Shown one piece after another: positions 43,705 to 52,295 of a stretch of 64,000 nucleotides of DNA. This DNA is from Pseudomonadota bacterium (GTDB taxonomy: Bacteria; Pseudomonadota; Gammaproteobacteria; Burkholderiales; Methylophilaceae): NCBI GenBank assembly GCA_029556915.1, contig JAKQIT010000074.1, positions 124,001-188,000 of the forward strand. The letters run 5' to 3'. A program made the translations under genes and the position numbers. Position 1 is the stretch's first letter, and each line of letters opens with the position of its first letter. Under the pieces are notes generated by a model. That model had not been told where the DNA came from. It saw nothing but the letters and a program-made list of their open reading frames with translations, and did no database searches.

Positions 43705-44824
43705 TGGTTTTACAAAGCAAATCATTAGAAAGTGGAATACTGGATAACAAGTTAACAATATTCACGTCAGCTTTTCCATCTCCATAAATATTGTTCTTCT
43801 CAAAGCGTTTTTCTAAAATAGCTTTTTGAATAGCATTTTTCATATCACTGGCATCATCAGTCACATCAATGACATTCACATTCCTCTCACGCTTGTTTTG
43901 CCGTATACCAACATTAATTACAGGCGTACCAAATGTACCCGCTTCAATAATGCCTGCACTTGAATTTCCTATTATAAAGTCTACTGCTGCCATACAAGAT
44001 AAAAATTTATCTCTTTCAAAATGTGTAGCTAAAATTACATTTACATTGTCATGCCTAGCCTGTAATACTTGTCTAACCCCAAGACTACCAGCATCAGCAT
44101 TGGGTAACAATGCAATCACTTTAACATTTAAGTTTTTTAAAATATCAAGCATGGTTTTCACCACTTTACCCGCATTACTAGATTCTTGCAGAACGGGATG
44201 GTACAACAAAAGAGCAATGCAATCTGAATGACTAAAACCAACTTCATCAAATAGCTGCTCCCTTTTCAACAGAGCAGATGACACAATACCTACTAGTCCA
44301 GGAGCCCCTGTAACAAATATATTTGCAGGTTGCTCCCCCATTCTGATAAGCCTGTTTTTTGCACTTTCTGTAGAAGTAAAATGATAATGTGCCAACTTAG
44401 AGATTGCATGTCGAATTGGTTCATCTACAGTTCCAGATAACTCGCCGCCATGAATATGAACAATAGGTATATTTAAATGGATAGCTGCTATTGCACCCGC
44501 AAGCATCTCACCACGATCTCCTAGCAATAAAACAATATTAGGTTTTATTTTTATCAATTCATCGACAAAACCAAGAATCATTCTACCTATGCCTTTAGCC
44601 ATACTCTCTCCACTGGATTCTGTGGAATCACTTTTCACTGTAGCGGCAATAGGTAAATTAGATTTCTTAACATCCTGAATTGTTAAACCAAATTGTTCAT
44701 CGAGGTGCATACCTGTCACTAAAACTGCAAGTTCTAATGTATTAGAGCCATCAATGGCTTTAAGGGTAGCCTGCATCAGGCCAAAATCAGCACGTGTCCC
44801 TGTTATATAGCAAACTTTACGCAT
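43694..44824 (-). CDS. Hydrolysing UDP-sugar 2-epimerase (NeuC/LegG type)
   Basis: 376 residues, WecB/NeuC superfamily. VCYITGTRADFGLMQATLKA, LLLGDRGEMLAGAIAA, VHIHGGELSGTVDEPIRHAI and the C-terminal DFIIGNSSAGIIEAGTFGTP are typical of the hydrolysing branch. It would convert UDP-diNAcBac to free 2,4-diacetamido-2,4,6-trideoxymannose and UDP. Placed between the acetyltransferase and the synthase, as expected for the pathway. Confidence 0.88.
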   Translation of the reverse strand: MRKVCYITGTRADFGLMQATLKAIDGSNTLELAVLVTGMHLDEQFGLTIQDVKKSNLPIAATVKSDSTESSGESMAKGIGRMILGFVDELIKIKPNIVLLLGDRGEMLAGAIAAIHLNIPIVHIHGGELSGTVDEPIRHAISKLAHYHFTSTESAKNRLIRMGEQPANIFVTGAPGLVGIVSSALLKREQLFDEVGFSHSDCIALLLYHPVLQESSNAGKVVKTMLDILKNLNVKVIALLPNADAGSLGVRQVLQARHDNVNVILATHFERDKFLSCMAAVDFIIGNSSAGIIEAGTFGTPVINVGIRQNKRERNVNVIDVTDDASDMKNAIQKAILEKRFEKNNIYGDGKADVNIVNLLSSIPLSNDLLCKTNAY

Positions 44825-45857
44825 TCGGCTCTAGATCAGACCAGTGTAATGTTGTTCCAGAAGCTATATCTCGAATCAATTTCTTTCCCAAGGCATTTTC
44901 TAATTCTGATGGTGCTATTCCTGTGCCAGGTCTTAATATAGCCACATCATCAACAGTTATTTTCATACCTCTTTTTAAATTCTTTACAACTGTTAAACTT
45001 CTCCTAACTAACTTTCTTACGGGTAATTCAGATGGTGTAGGCTCTTTAATGCTTGACCCAAGAGCATTTTCAACTTCCCGAATTTGTTTCACCAACTCCT
45101 TTAACTCAAATGGAGTGAGTGATGCTTTGTGATCCGGTCCAGGTAGGTTTTTATCTAATGTAAAGTGTTTTTCAATAATGACTGCACCCATCGCTATGGC
45201 TGCAGTAGATACGGCCAAGCCTAATGTATGGTCAGAATATCCAACTGGCAATCCTGTACTCGCTGCTATAGTTTGCATAGCTCGCAAATTGACATCTTTA
45301 CAATCAGCAGGATAGTTAGACGTGCAGTGTAAAACTGTAAGCATTTTTTCAATAGGCAAAATAAATCCATTCCTTAATCTTTCAGCCACAATCACACTTA
45401 CTGCTACTTTGATTTCATCCAGTGTTGACATTCCTGTAGATAAAATTAGTGGAATGTCCTTTTTAGCGAGAAACTTTAAAAATGGGTGGTTGGTTATCTC
45501 CCCCGAAGGGATTTTAATATGTCGCATTCCAATAGAGACTAAAAAATCTGCCGCATCTTCATCAAAGGGAGTAGACATAAACTCAATGTCAATCTCGTTA
45601 CAGCGCTTCACCAACTTATGATGTAAGGCACCTGACATTTCAAGGGCTTTTAACATATCATGCTGGTCGCCATCGCCAGTTGCACTCTTTTGATACTCTG
45701 CTTTTTCTGCACCTACACAAACTAACTTATCAGCAGTAAACGTTTGAAACTTTACTGCATCCGCTCCACATTCTTTAGCAACTTCAACAAGCTTTAGAGC
45801 AAGAGATTCATCTCCGTTATGGTTTACGCCAGCCTCAGCGATAATAAAAGTTTTCAT
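44817..45857 (-). CDS. Nonulosonic acid synthase (NeuB/LegI type)
   Basis: 346 residues from the ATG at 45857, four bases after the preceding stop. N-terminal TIM barrel (TFIIAEAGVNHNGDESLA, DAVKFQTFTADKLV, IKIPSGEITNHPFLKFLA, EKHFTLDKNLPGPDHKASL) and a C-terminal SAF/antifreeze-like domain (VVKNLKRGMKITVDDVAILR). Condenses the 6-deoxy-mannose derivative with phosphoenolpyruvate. NeuB and PseI share the fold; the neighbouring genes favour LegI. Confidence 0.9.
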   Translation of the reverse strand: MKTFIIAEAGVNHNGDESLALKLVEVAKECGADAVKFQTFTADKLVCVGAEKAEYQKSATGDGDQHDMLKALEMSGALHHKLVKRCNEIDIEFMSTPFDEDAADFLVSIGMRHIKIPSGEITNHPFLKFLAKKDIPLILSTGMSTLDEIKVAVSVIVAERLRNGFILPIEKMLTVLHCTSNYPADCKDVNLRAMQTIAASTGLPVGYSDHTLGLAVSTAAIAMGAVIIEKHFTLDKNLPGPDHKASLTPFELKELVKQIREVENALGSSIKEPTPSELPVRKLVRRSLTVVKNLKRGMKITVDDVAILRPGTGIAPSELENALGKKLIRDIASGTTLHWSDLEPNA

Positions 45858-45861
45858 ATAA

Positions 45862-46665
45862 TTACCATACCGTCCAACCACCGTCTACAATGAAATTTTG
45901 CCCGGTAACCCAAGCCGACAAATCGCTAGCTAGAAATGCCACAACTCCCTTAAAGTCCTCCTCAGAACCCATTCGCTTTAAAGGAGTTCTATTTACATAT
46001 TTAGTTACAAATGACTCAGGCTGACCTCTCGCCAAGCCTCCAGGGCTAATACAGTTCACCCTAACCTTTGGTGCCATCGTTGTTGCAAGCCATCTCGTCA
46101 TTTGCAATAATCCACCTTTACTACTAGCATAAGCTGCAGGATTACCCATTTTAGTGCTGCTATATAAATCCCAATCTGGCCCTACAATCCCATAAATAGA
46201 ACCTATATTTATGACTACTCCACGGCCACTTTTAGTTATATATTGCGATAATAATTGTGTCAGATGAAATGGTGCAGTTAAATTAACTTCTATTGCCCTT
46301 CTCCATGTTTCAATATTTTGGTTTTCAAAGTCAGCTACCCAACCTTGTAGTTGACTGTCCCCAACAAATCCTGCATTATTTATGAGTATATCAACTCGTC
46401 CAAATTGCTTAATTAAGTCATTTACTAAAGTTATTCGTACTGACTGATCTTCTAAATCTGCAGTCATCCCAAATAATAATTTTTCAGTATACTCAGGATA
46501 CGATTTAATTGCCTTATCTAAAGCATCTTGACTTATATCAACCAAGCAAACCATACAGCCCAATTCTAACAAGGCTTCCGCAATCGCCATGCCTATATGT
46601 CCAGCACCACCAGTTACAACCGCAACCCGACCATTTAAGTCAGATAATTCCTTTAATGTTCTCAT
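45862..46665 (-). CDS. SDR oxidoreductase, PtmA-like
   Basis: 267 residues from the ATG at 46665, chosen for the GAGAG upstream; a GTG at 46704 would overlap the previous gene. Classical SDR: TGGAGHIGMAIAEAL, NNAGF, and the catalytic YASSKGG with INIGS. Relatives occur beside Leg/flagellin glycosylation genes in Campylobacter (ptmA). The exact substrate is unknown; supply of an amino sugar precursor is possible. Confidence 0.8.
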   Translation of the reverse strand: MRTLKELSDLNGRVAVVTGGAGHIGMAIAEALLELGCMVCLVDISQDALDKAIKSYPEYTEKLLFGMTADLEDQSVRITLVNDLIKQFGRVDILINNAGFVGDSQLQGWVADFENQNIETWRRAIEVNLTAPFHLTQLLSQYITKSGRGVVINIGSIYGIVGPDWDLYSSTKMGNPAAYASSKGGLLQMTRWLATTMAPKVRVNCISPGGLARGQPESFVTKYVNRTPLKRMGSEEDFKGVVAFLASDLSAWVTGQNFIVDGGWTVW

Positions 46666-46690
46666 TAATTTACTCTCATAACGAACTGGT

Positions 46691-47395
46691 TCATTTAATT
46701 TCACTAGCTAAAAATTCCGCAAGCTTAAAATCATAGGGGGTATCAATATCTAATGCTCTTTCTACTGGAATTTCAATGGCTTTAACGTTACCATCAAAAA
46801 CTCCAGAATATTTTTTGATAAAACTGGTTCTTGCGACATAAGCCACCGTTGTCATATCGTAAACAGTAGGGGCATCTTGACGTCTTAGGATTTTTTCTCC
46901 AATTGGAATCACTAACGAAGCATTGCTTAAGTCATCAAGCCGAACCATATTAAAATACGGACTTCTATCAGCTTTCTTAACAGTAATTATAATATCGGTC
47001 TCAGGGCTTTTCGCAAGTGCAGATATACATGCCTCAACATCTAACACACTTCTAAATGGAGAGGTGACCGGTAAACTAATAAAAAAATCAAACTCACCTT
47101 CATTGAGTTCAGTCCAATTAATGGCATGTTGCCATGCCTTCCATTCAGAAGCAGTGTCTGTTGCCAGTTCATCGGGTCTCATAAATGGAACGTTTGCTCC
47201 GTACCTGCGCGAAATTTCAGCGATTTCATCATCATCTGTAGAAACTATTACACTGCCTAAACTCGGACAGTTCAGTGCAATTTCAATTGAATAGGCAATT
47301 AAAGGCTTTCCTGCTAAAAGCTTTAGATTTTTCCTAGGAACTCCTTTAGAACCGCCACGAGCAAAAATAAATGTTTTACATGAAATTTTATTCAT
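46691..47395 (-). CDS. CMP-nonulosonic acid synthetase (NeuA/LegF type)
   Basis: 234 residues. Nucleotide motif FIFARGGSKGVPRKNLKLLAG, VSTDDDEIAEISRRYGA, LPVTSPFRS, and the Asp-bearing ERALDIDTPYDFKLAE. Activates the free nonulosonic acid with CTP. Completes the pathway begun by the dehydratase, all within 9 kb. Confidence 0.9.
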   Translation of the reverse strand: MNKISCKTFIFARGGSKGVPRKNLKLLAGKPLIAYSIEIALNCPSLGSVIVSTDDDEIAEISRRYGANVPFMRPDELATDTASEWKAWQHAINWTELNEGEFDFFISLPVTSPFRSVLDVEACISALAKSPETDIIITVKKADRSPYFNMVRLDDLSNASLVIPIGEKILRRQDAPTVYDMTTVAYVARTSFIKKYSGVFDGNVKAIEIPVERALDIDTPYDFKLAEFLASEIK

Positions 47396-47410
47396 TTTTT
47401 ACCAAAATAA

Positions 47411-48412
47411 TTAACGAGTTAAAGTTTCAACAGATTTTGAATGCATTGATCTTTTCGCAGCCTCGATAATTTCCATTACATCTATTCCTTGAGTAGCATT
47501 TATTGTAGGCTCTGTATGAGTTTCTACGCATTTCAAAAAATGCTCTATTTCATCAAGATAGCACTGGTTTGAATCTGCTTGATTTGAAATATTTGCAACC
47601 TCTATGGATTTTGAGCTTGCATTGTATATTTCAACATTATCTTTGATTCCATCCCAAATCAATGTTCCTTCCGTCCCTACAAAACTACAACTTCTTGAAA
47701 CCTGACGTTGAATGAAATCAAGATGAATTGATATGATGCGCTTTGGATTTTGATATAGAAGAACAATTTCTACGGTATCCTCAACATCAATATCTAAGGA
47801 TGATAACTTATCTGCAATACAAAACACACCTTGAGGCATACCAAACATCCAATATATATAATCTATTTCGTGACTTAACTCCAACAGTGCCCCACCGCCA
47901 AGTTTTTTTTGTGCAGTAACATTTTTTTTGTAATCTGAATTAGGACGCCAATCAGGTAAATATTGTCCTACAGAAGCTCTTACATAAGACACTTGCCCAA
48001 TCGAACCATTTACCACTCTTCTACGAGCTTCAATTAAAGAAGATTTAAATCTTAAGTTATATCCAATCATAATTGGAATTTGTTGAAGTTTTGCAGTATC
48101 AACCAACTCTTTTATCTGTGTCATAGAATTAGAAAATGGCTTTTCAATCAAAACTGGAACTCCCATATTCACTAGTTTTGCGGCTATTTCCACATGGGTA
48201 GATGCAGGACTTGCAATTAATGCCGCTGAAGGATTGAATAATAGCGCATCATTAATGCTAAAGAATTGCAAATCACTAAACTCAGGTAGTGCCGAAGATG
48301 TATCTGAATTCAATCTTAATACTGCAATAACGCTGTCGGGGAATAGTATGCGAATATTGCGTATATGCCTAGCGCCTATACTGCCAGCGCTAACCACAAG
48401 ATATTTACGCAT
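47411..48412 (-). CDS. Gfo/Idh/MocA-family oxidoreductase, PtmF-like
   Basis: 333 residues. N-terminal Rossmann domain (VSAGSIGARHIRNIRILFP), the EKP motif (VLIEKPFSNSMTQI) and a C-terminal beta-sheet domain (GGGALLELSHEIDYIYWMFG). Similar proteins are encoded by ptmF-type genes next to legionaminic acid genes. Probably acts on a sugar or sugar nucleotide; substrate not predictable. Confidence 0.82.
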   Translation of the reverse strand: MRKYLVVSAGSIGARHIRNIRILFPDSVIAVLRLNSDTSSALPEFSDLQFFSINDALLFNPSAALIASPASTHVEIAAKLVNMGVPVLIEKPFSNSMTQIKELVDTAKLQQIPIMIGYNLRFKSSLIEARRRVVNGSIGQVSYVRASVGQYLPDWRPNSDYKKNVTAQKKLGGGALLELSHEIDYIYWMFGMPQGVFCIADKLSSLDIDVEDTVEIVLLYQNPKRIISIHLDFIQRQVSRSCSFVGTEGTLIWDGIKDNVEIYNASSKSIEVANISNQADSNQCYLDEIEHFLKCVETHTEPTINATQGIDVMEIIEAAKRSMHSKSVETLTR

Positions 48413-48416
48413 GATA

Positions 48417-49502
48417 TTACCTCACCTCTAAGAGTTTTTTAATTGTACTGGCTATTTTTTTATGATGTCTTTCACCAAAATGAGATAATACTACTGCGAG
48501 TGTTATCGTTATGAAGGCGCATACGCACATACCCAACCAACCCCGAATTTCCGTATTTAAGTTTATCAAATACAATATAGGATAATGAATCAGGTAAAGT
48601 GAGAAACTAAAATCTGCAACATACCGAATTACCCGAACGACCATAAGTTGCCTTATTAAAGCATTTGTTGTTTGCGTAAGCAGTAGTAACATCAGAAATG
48701 CCAACATAACTAACGGGTAGATTCTTAAATCATATTCACGTGAAGGAACAACAAGATAAAACACCAGCATCAAAACTGATAACAACATCAATAAGACTAC
48801 AGAATTTTTATACTTAAAATTATTTAAATACTCACCAACAAAATAGCAGTAAAAGCCCCCAAGCCAAAGCAATGTAATGTTAGATCCAGTGGGGCCCGTC
48901 TGAAAATAAAAATACGGAAAATAAGAAAAAAGACAGGCTAAAAATAGCGCCCTAACATTTGTCCGTGTCAGGAAATAATAGATCCCACCAGCAAACACAT
49001 ACAAATGAAATTCTAGTGGCAGTGTCCACAGTTGTCCAGAAAGAGGAAAATGCGATACTTTCAAAGGGGAGCCATTTAAAAGCAAAAAATTGTTAACTGT
49101 CACACCCAGCGTGACATCATTAGGTGTAGGATGTAACCCAAACATCACCAATATCACGCTTAATAGGACAATAAATCCCAAGCAAGGCACTAACCCACTG
49201 TATATTCTTGAAAATCTATTTATGAGATAGCATCTGAAACTCTCGCCTTTTTGTAATCCTTTATTTAAAGTATATGCAATCAAAAAACCTGAAAGAATAA
49301 AAAAAACCAAAACCCCGAAATTCTGCATATATGGAAAATTTGGGGGTTTAATAGCCGCCCCCACTTCCATAAAATCAATCCCATGTCCAAAGAATACAGC
49401 AAACGAAGCTATTACTCTCAACAAATCTAGAGTGATAGAAGTATCGTTCTTATTTGATCCAAGCTCCCAACCAAGGGAAGATCTACGATTGTTCTCGTTC
49501 AT
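48417..49502 (-). CDS. Acyltransferase family 3 membrane protein (OafA-like)
   Basis: 361 residues from the ATG at 49502, preceded by AAGGGTGGAAATA; an earlier ATG overlaps hisH2. About ten membrane segments, the N-terminal LDLLRVIASFAVFFGHGIDF with the catalytic-type His, and FFILSGFLIAYTL. Such enzymes O-acetylate surface glycans. Given the neighbours it may acetylate the nonulosonic acid (C8 O-acetylation is known for Legionella legionaminic acid); this is an inference. Confidence 0.85.
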   Translation of the reverse strand: MNENNRRSSLGWELGSNKNDTSITLDLLRVIASFAVFFGHGIDFMEVGAAIKPPNFPYMQNFGVLVFFILSGFLIAYTLNKGLQKGESFRCYLINRFSRIYSGLVPCLGFIVLLSVILVMFGLHPTPNDVTLGVTVNNFLLLNGSPLKVSHFPLSGQLWTLPLEFHLYVFAGGIYYFLTRTNVRALFLACLFSYFPYFYFQTGPTGSNITLLWLGGFYCYFVGEYLNNFKYKNSVVLLMLLSVLMLVFYLVVPSREYDLRIYPLVMLAFLMLLLLTQTTNALIRQLMVVRVIRYVADFSFSLYLIHYPILYLINLNTEIRGWLGMCVCAFITITLAVVLSHFGERHHKKIASTIKKLLEVR

Positions 49503-49528
49503 TATTTCCACCCTTGTCATGCTATCAG

Positions 49529-50179
49529 TCAAAAACTTCTGGCAAAACTATCAATAAGTTCCAAGCCAAGATTACCGCTTCGTTCGGGATGGAACTGCAC
49601 TGCGACTATATTATTTCTTTGTACTGCAGCACAAATTCTATGCCCCCCATAAACACAGTCAGCAAGCCTGTCTGAGGGTATTGTTGGCACTGCCGAAAAA
49701 GAGTGAACAAAATAGACTGACGGGTGCTCTACTTCATATCTATCTAACAATGTTCCTCTCCAACTGGGAATTAAGTCGGGTTTTATCAGGCTATTCCAAC
49801 CAATATGTGGTATTTTTTGAGAGTAGCCATCCGTTGTTTTTTCAGGAATCTTTTCAACCTTCCCAGGTAGAATACCCAAGCCCTTATGGGTACCAAACTC
49901 TTCACTAACATCGAATAGCATTTGCATACCTACGCAAATACCAAAAAATGGTCGTTCAGTACTGATGAATTGGCGAATTACATCATCAAAACCACGACGT
50001 CTCACCTCTGCAATACTGTCTTTAAATGCGCCCACACCAGGCACCACCAGACGGTCTGCATTGACTGCATCTTGAGGTGTTTCGGCAATTTTCACCTCTG
50101 CCCCAACATGTTCAAATGCCCTGGCCACATTGAGCAAATTGCCCATGCCGTAGTCTAAAAGCGTAATTTTTTTACTCAT
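49529..50179 (-). CDS. Glutamine amidotransferase HisH2 for sugar amidination
   Basis: 216 residues, class I amidotransferase of the HisH type. The catalytic triad is intact: Cys82 in FFGICVGMQMLF, His197 and Glu199 in VQFHPERSG. With HisF2 and WbpG next to it, and no other his genes, it most likely supplies ammonia for conversion of an N-acetyl group to N-acetimidoyl (acetamidino), as in the P. aeruginosa O5 and Campylobacter PseA systems, and not histidine synthesis. Confidence 0.87.
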   Translation of the reverse strand: MSKKITLLDYGMGNLLNVARAFEHVGAEVKIAETPQDAVNADRLVVPGVGAFKDSIAEVRRRGFDDVIRQFISTERPFFGICVGMQMLFDVSEEFGTHKGLGILPGKVEKIPEKTTDGYSQKIPHIGWNSLIKPDLIPSWRGTLLDRYEVEHPSVYFVHSFSAVPTIPSDRLADCVYGGHRICAAVQRNNIVAVQFHPERSGNLGLELIDSFARSF

Positions 50180-50193
50180 AATGCATGTACATT

Positions 50194-50955
50194 CTAAATT
50201 CTTCTAACTGCCAAACCCGCTTCAAGGGCTGAAGAGCGGATCTCACCAATTGTTAGTCGGTTATAATGGAGCACGTCAGCCATAGATATAGCATCTGCAC
50301 CACCCACTTTTGCAGCGTCTATGAAATGTGAAATTGACCCCATACCACCGCTTGCAATCACGGGTACTGACACTGCATCACTAATTTGTTTGATAAGGTC
50401 AGTTTCAAAGCCCTGTTTTGTACCTTCTCTATCAACAGATGTAATTAGCACCTCGCCCGCACCTAGTTCAACACCACGTTTCACCCAATCAACCACATCT
50501 AAACCTGTACGCTCACGACCATTATCCGTATAGGCCTCCCACTTGCCTGACGAAATATATTTAGCTTCTATAGATAGAACCATTGCTTGAGAACCAAAAC
50601 GATTTGCGACCTCTGAAATTAATGATGGATTAGCAATTGCAGCGGTATTAATTGCCACCTTATCAGCCCCAGACCTTAATATATGGCGAGCATCGTCAAC
50701 AGAACGTATGCCACCACCAACAGTAATTGGAATAAATACATTTTTAGCAGCTCGGCTGATAATATCACTTAGGTTGTTACGGCCATATAGGCTAGCAACA
50801 ATATCCATATAAATTAACTCATCTGCTCCAGCTTCGTAATAACGAATTGCATACTCTTGAGGGTCACCAACAACCCTTAGACCTTCAAGCCTTATCCCCT
50901 TAATTAGATTTGATCCCTTAATATCTAACCTAGGGATAATTCGCAAATTACTCAT
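50194..50955 (-). CDS. HisF2-like ammonia-channel subunit for sugar amidination
   Basis: 253 residues, HisF TIM barrel. The Asp11 of the cyclase is kept (RLDIKG), but the position equal to catalytic Asp130 of Thermotoga HisF is Glu (SIEAK at 128-132). This argues against normal imidazole-glycerol-phosphate synthase activity and for a role in passing ammonia to the adjacent WbpG-type enzyme. ITVGGGIRS, INTAAIANPSLI and VIASGGMGS are retained. Confidence 0.87.
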   Translation of the reverse strand: MSNLRIIPRLDIKGSNLIKGIRLEGLRVVGDPQEYAIRYYEAGADELIYMDIVASLYGRNNLSDIISRAAKNVFIPITVGGGIRSVDDARHILRSGADKVAINTAAIANPSLISEVANRFGSQAMVLSIEAKYISSGKWEAYTDNGRERTGLDVVDWVKRGVELGAGEVLITSVDREGTKQGFETDLIKQISDAVSVPVIASGGMGSISHFIDAAKVGGADAISMADVLHYNRLTIGEIRSSALEAGLAVRRI

Positions 50956-50978
50956 TACCGCTTCCTATAAACCTAATC

Positions 50979-52295
50979 TCAATCTTGCCAAACAGCATGT
51001 CGTAACTTCCACATATTATCTTCCCACTTCCATAAATGTGGTGAACGGAATGTATCAGCAAGTTTTGCATAATAATCCCGATCCATAATTGGCTGCTCGA
51101 ACATCTTAGACGCTTCTGGAAATTCTTTTTCATTAATACTTAGATATTGAAATATTTCATCTGCAAAACGCTCAGGAAACTCGTGATCATAACGTTTGAC
51201 CAAAGCCACACCTTCTTCACGGGTAATATCACCAGACCGTATTTCTTGGGCGGCATCGTAACTTGCGCGACCTAGTCCGAACTTAATACCAGTCGTATGA
51301 TAATGAAAATCGTCGATTCTATCATCAATACTATTGTACTTACTGTATGTTCCTGGTGTACGTTCTGGAGACGCCTCAAAGCCACCATGTTCAACCGCAT
51401 AGTAATAACAACTTTGTGGATGCCATTTTAGATAGTAACCAAGGTAGTGAACCTCTATTTTCTCTTTTTCAATTTTGTGTGGATCTGCAGGAAGGTAAGG
51501 AATTAAATCTTGCTGTTCAACACCAAAGTATTTTTTAAGATCTGGCACAGCAACTCCTCCCAAGCTCACCTTTGACTGATCCTCAGCAGTAAAATATGAC
51601 CAGTCACGTTTGGCAGAATCTGTATCTCCAATCGGATTGCCATACTCTGCTTCATTTTCACCAAAAAATACTAGGGGAATCTTATGCAGCAATGCCATTT
51701 TAGGTGCTAAAGATTTTTGACCAAACATAAATGCTTGAAACGGATGGAATAAATTATCCACTGCCAACCGGGTAAGCAACCTGTGTACAAGTCCGTTCGG
51801 AGTCATCAACAAATTATCATGGCCTGCATGAATCCAACGCTCAAAATTCTTCCAACCCCAAGGAGTATAAACATGTGGAGCCCATGTCACCGTTAATGGA
51901 TGCATACCATATTTGGTTTTAAGTATGTGTGACGCGTAAAAACTATCTTTACCACCAGAACCAGGTACTATACAGTCATAGCTACCATCTTTGCTCCGAT
52001 GACGGTCAAGCAAATCCCTTAATTGACGTTCACGTTCATTCCAGTCAATTGATCCTTGTTTTCTTTCAGCAAATCTGCATGCGTCACAAATACCCTCCTC
52101 GTCAAAATGAATGGTTTTTTTCTTAGTGTCTTTAGTATGAGCGTACTCAACTGCTGAATTAGGACGCTGATTTGAGATTACACAACGTCGGCAATACACC
52201 ACCTCAGAAGGAAGGCCATATTTAATTCCGGGTTTTTCAATATTGGGCTGAAATAGAGACTTATCTATTTCATTTGGTGCAGGAATACGATCCAT
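50979..52295 (-). CDS. N-acetyl sugar amidotransferase (WbpG/PseA family)
   Basis: 438 residues. Two CxxC pairs of a likely zinc site (VYCRRCVIS and ICDACRFAE), then an adenylation PP-loop VPGSGGKDSFYAS. Family enzymes activate an N-acetyl group of a sugar with ATP and use ammonia from HisH2/HisF2 to form an acetamidino group. In Legionella the legionaminic acid carries a 5-acetamidino group, which fits the neighbouring leg-type genes. It overlaps the glycosyltransferase gene by 26 bases. Confidence 0.9.
   Translation of the reverse strand: MDRIPAPNEIDKSLFQPNIEKPGIKYGLPSEVVYCRRCVISNQRPNSAVEYAHTKDTKKKTIHFDEEGICDACRFAERKQGSIDWNERERQLRDLLDRHRSKDGSYDCIVPGSGGKDSFYASHILKTKYGMHPLTVTWAPHVYTPWGWKNFERWIHAGHDNLLMTPNGLVHRLLTRLAVDNLFHPFQAFMFGQKSLAPKMALLHKIPLVFFGENEAEYGNPIGDTDSAKRDWSYFTAEDQSKVSLGGVAVPDLKKYFGVEQQDLIPYLPADPHKIEKEKIEVHYLGYYLKWHPQSCYYYAVEHGGFEASPERTPGTYSKYNSIDDRIDDFHYHTTGIKFGLGRASYDAAQEIRSGDITREEGVALVKRYDHEFPERFADEIFQYLSINEKEFPEASKMFEQPIMDRDYYAKLADTFRSPHLWKWEDNMWKLRHAVWQD

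Noticed and set aside
49529-50955. hisH and hisF as histidine biosynthesis genes
   Set aside because: No other his genes nearby, WbpG/PseA-type gene adjacent, and Asp130 replaced by Glu in the HisF-like protein.
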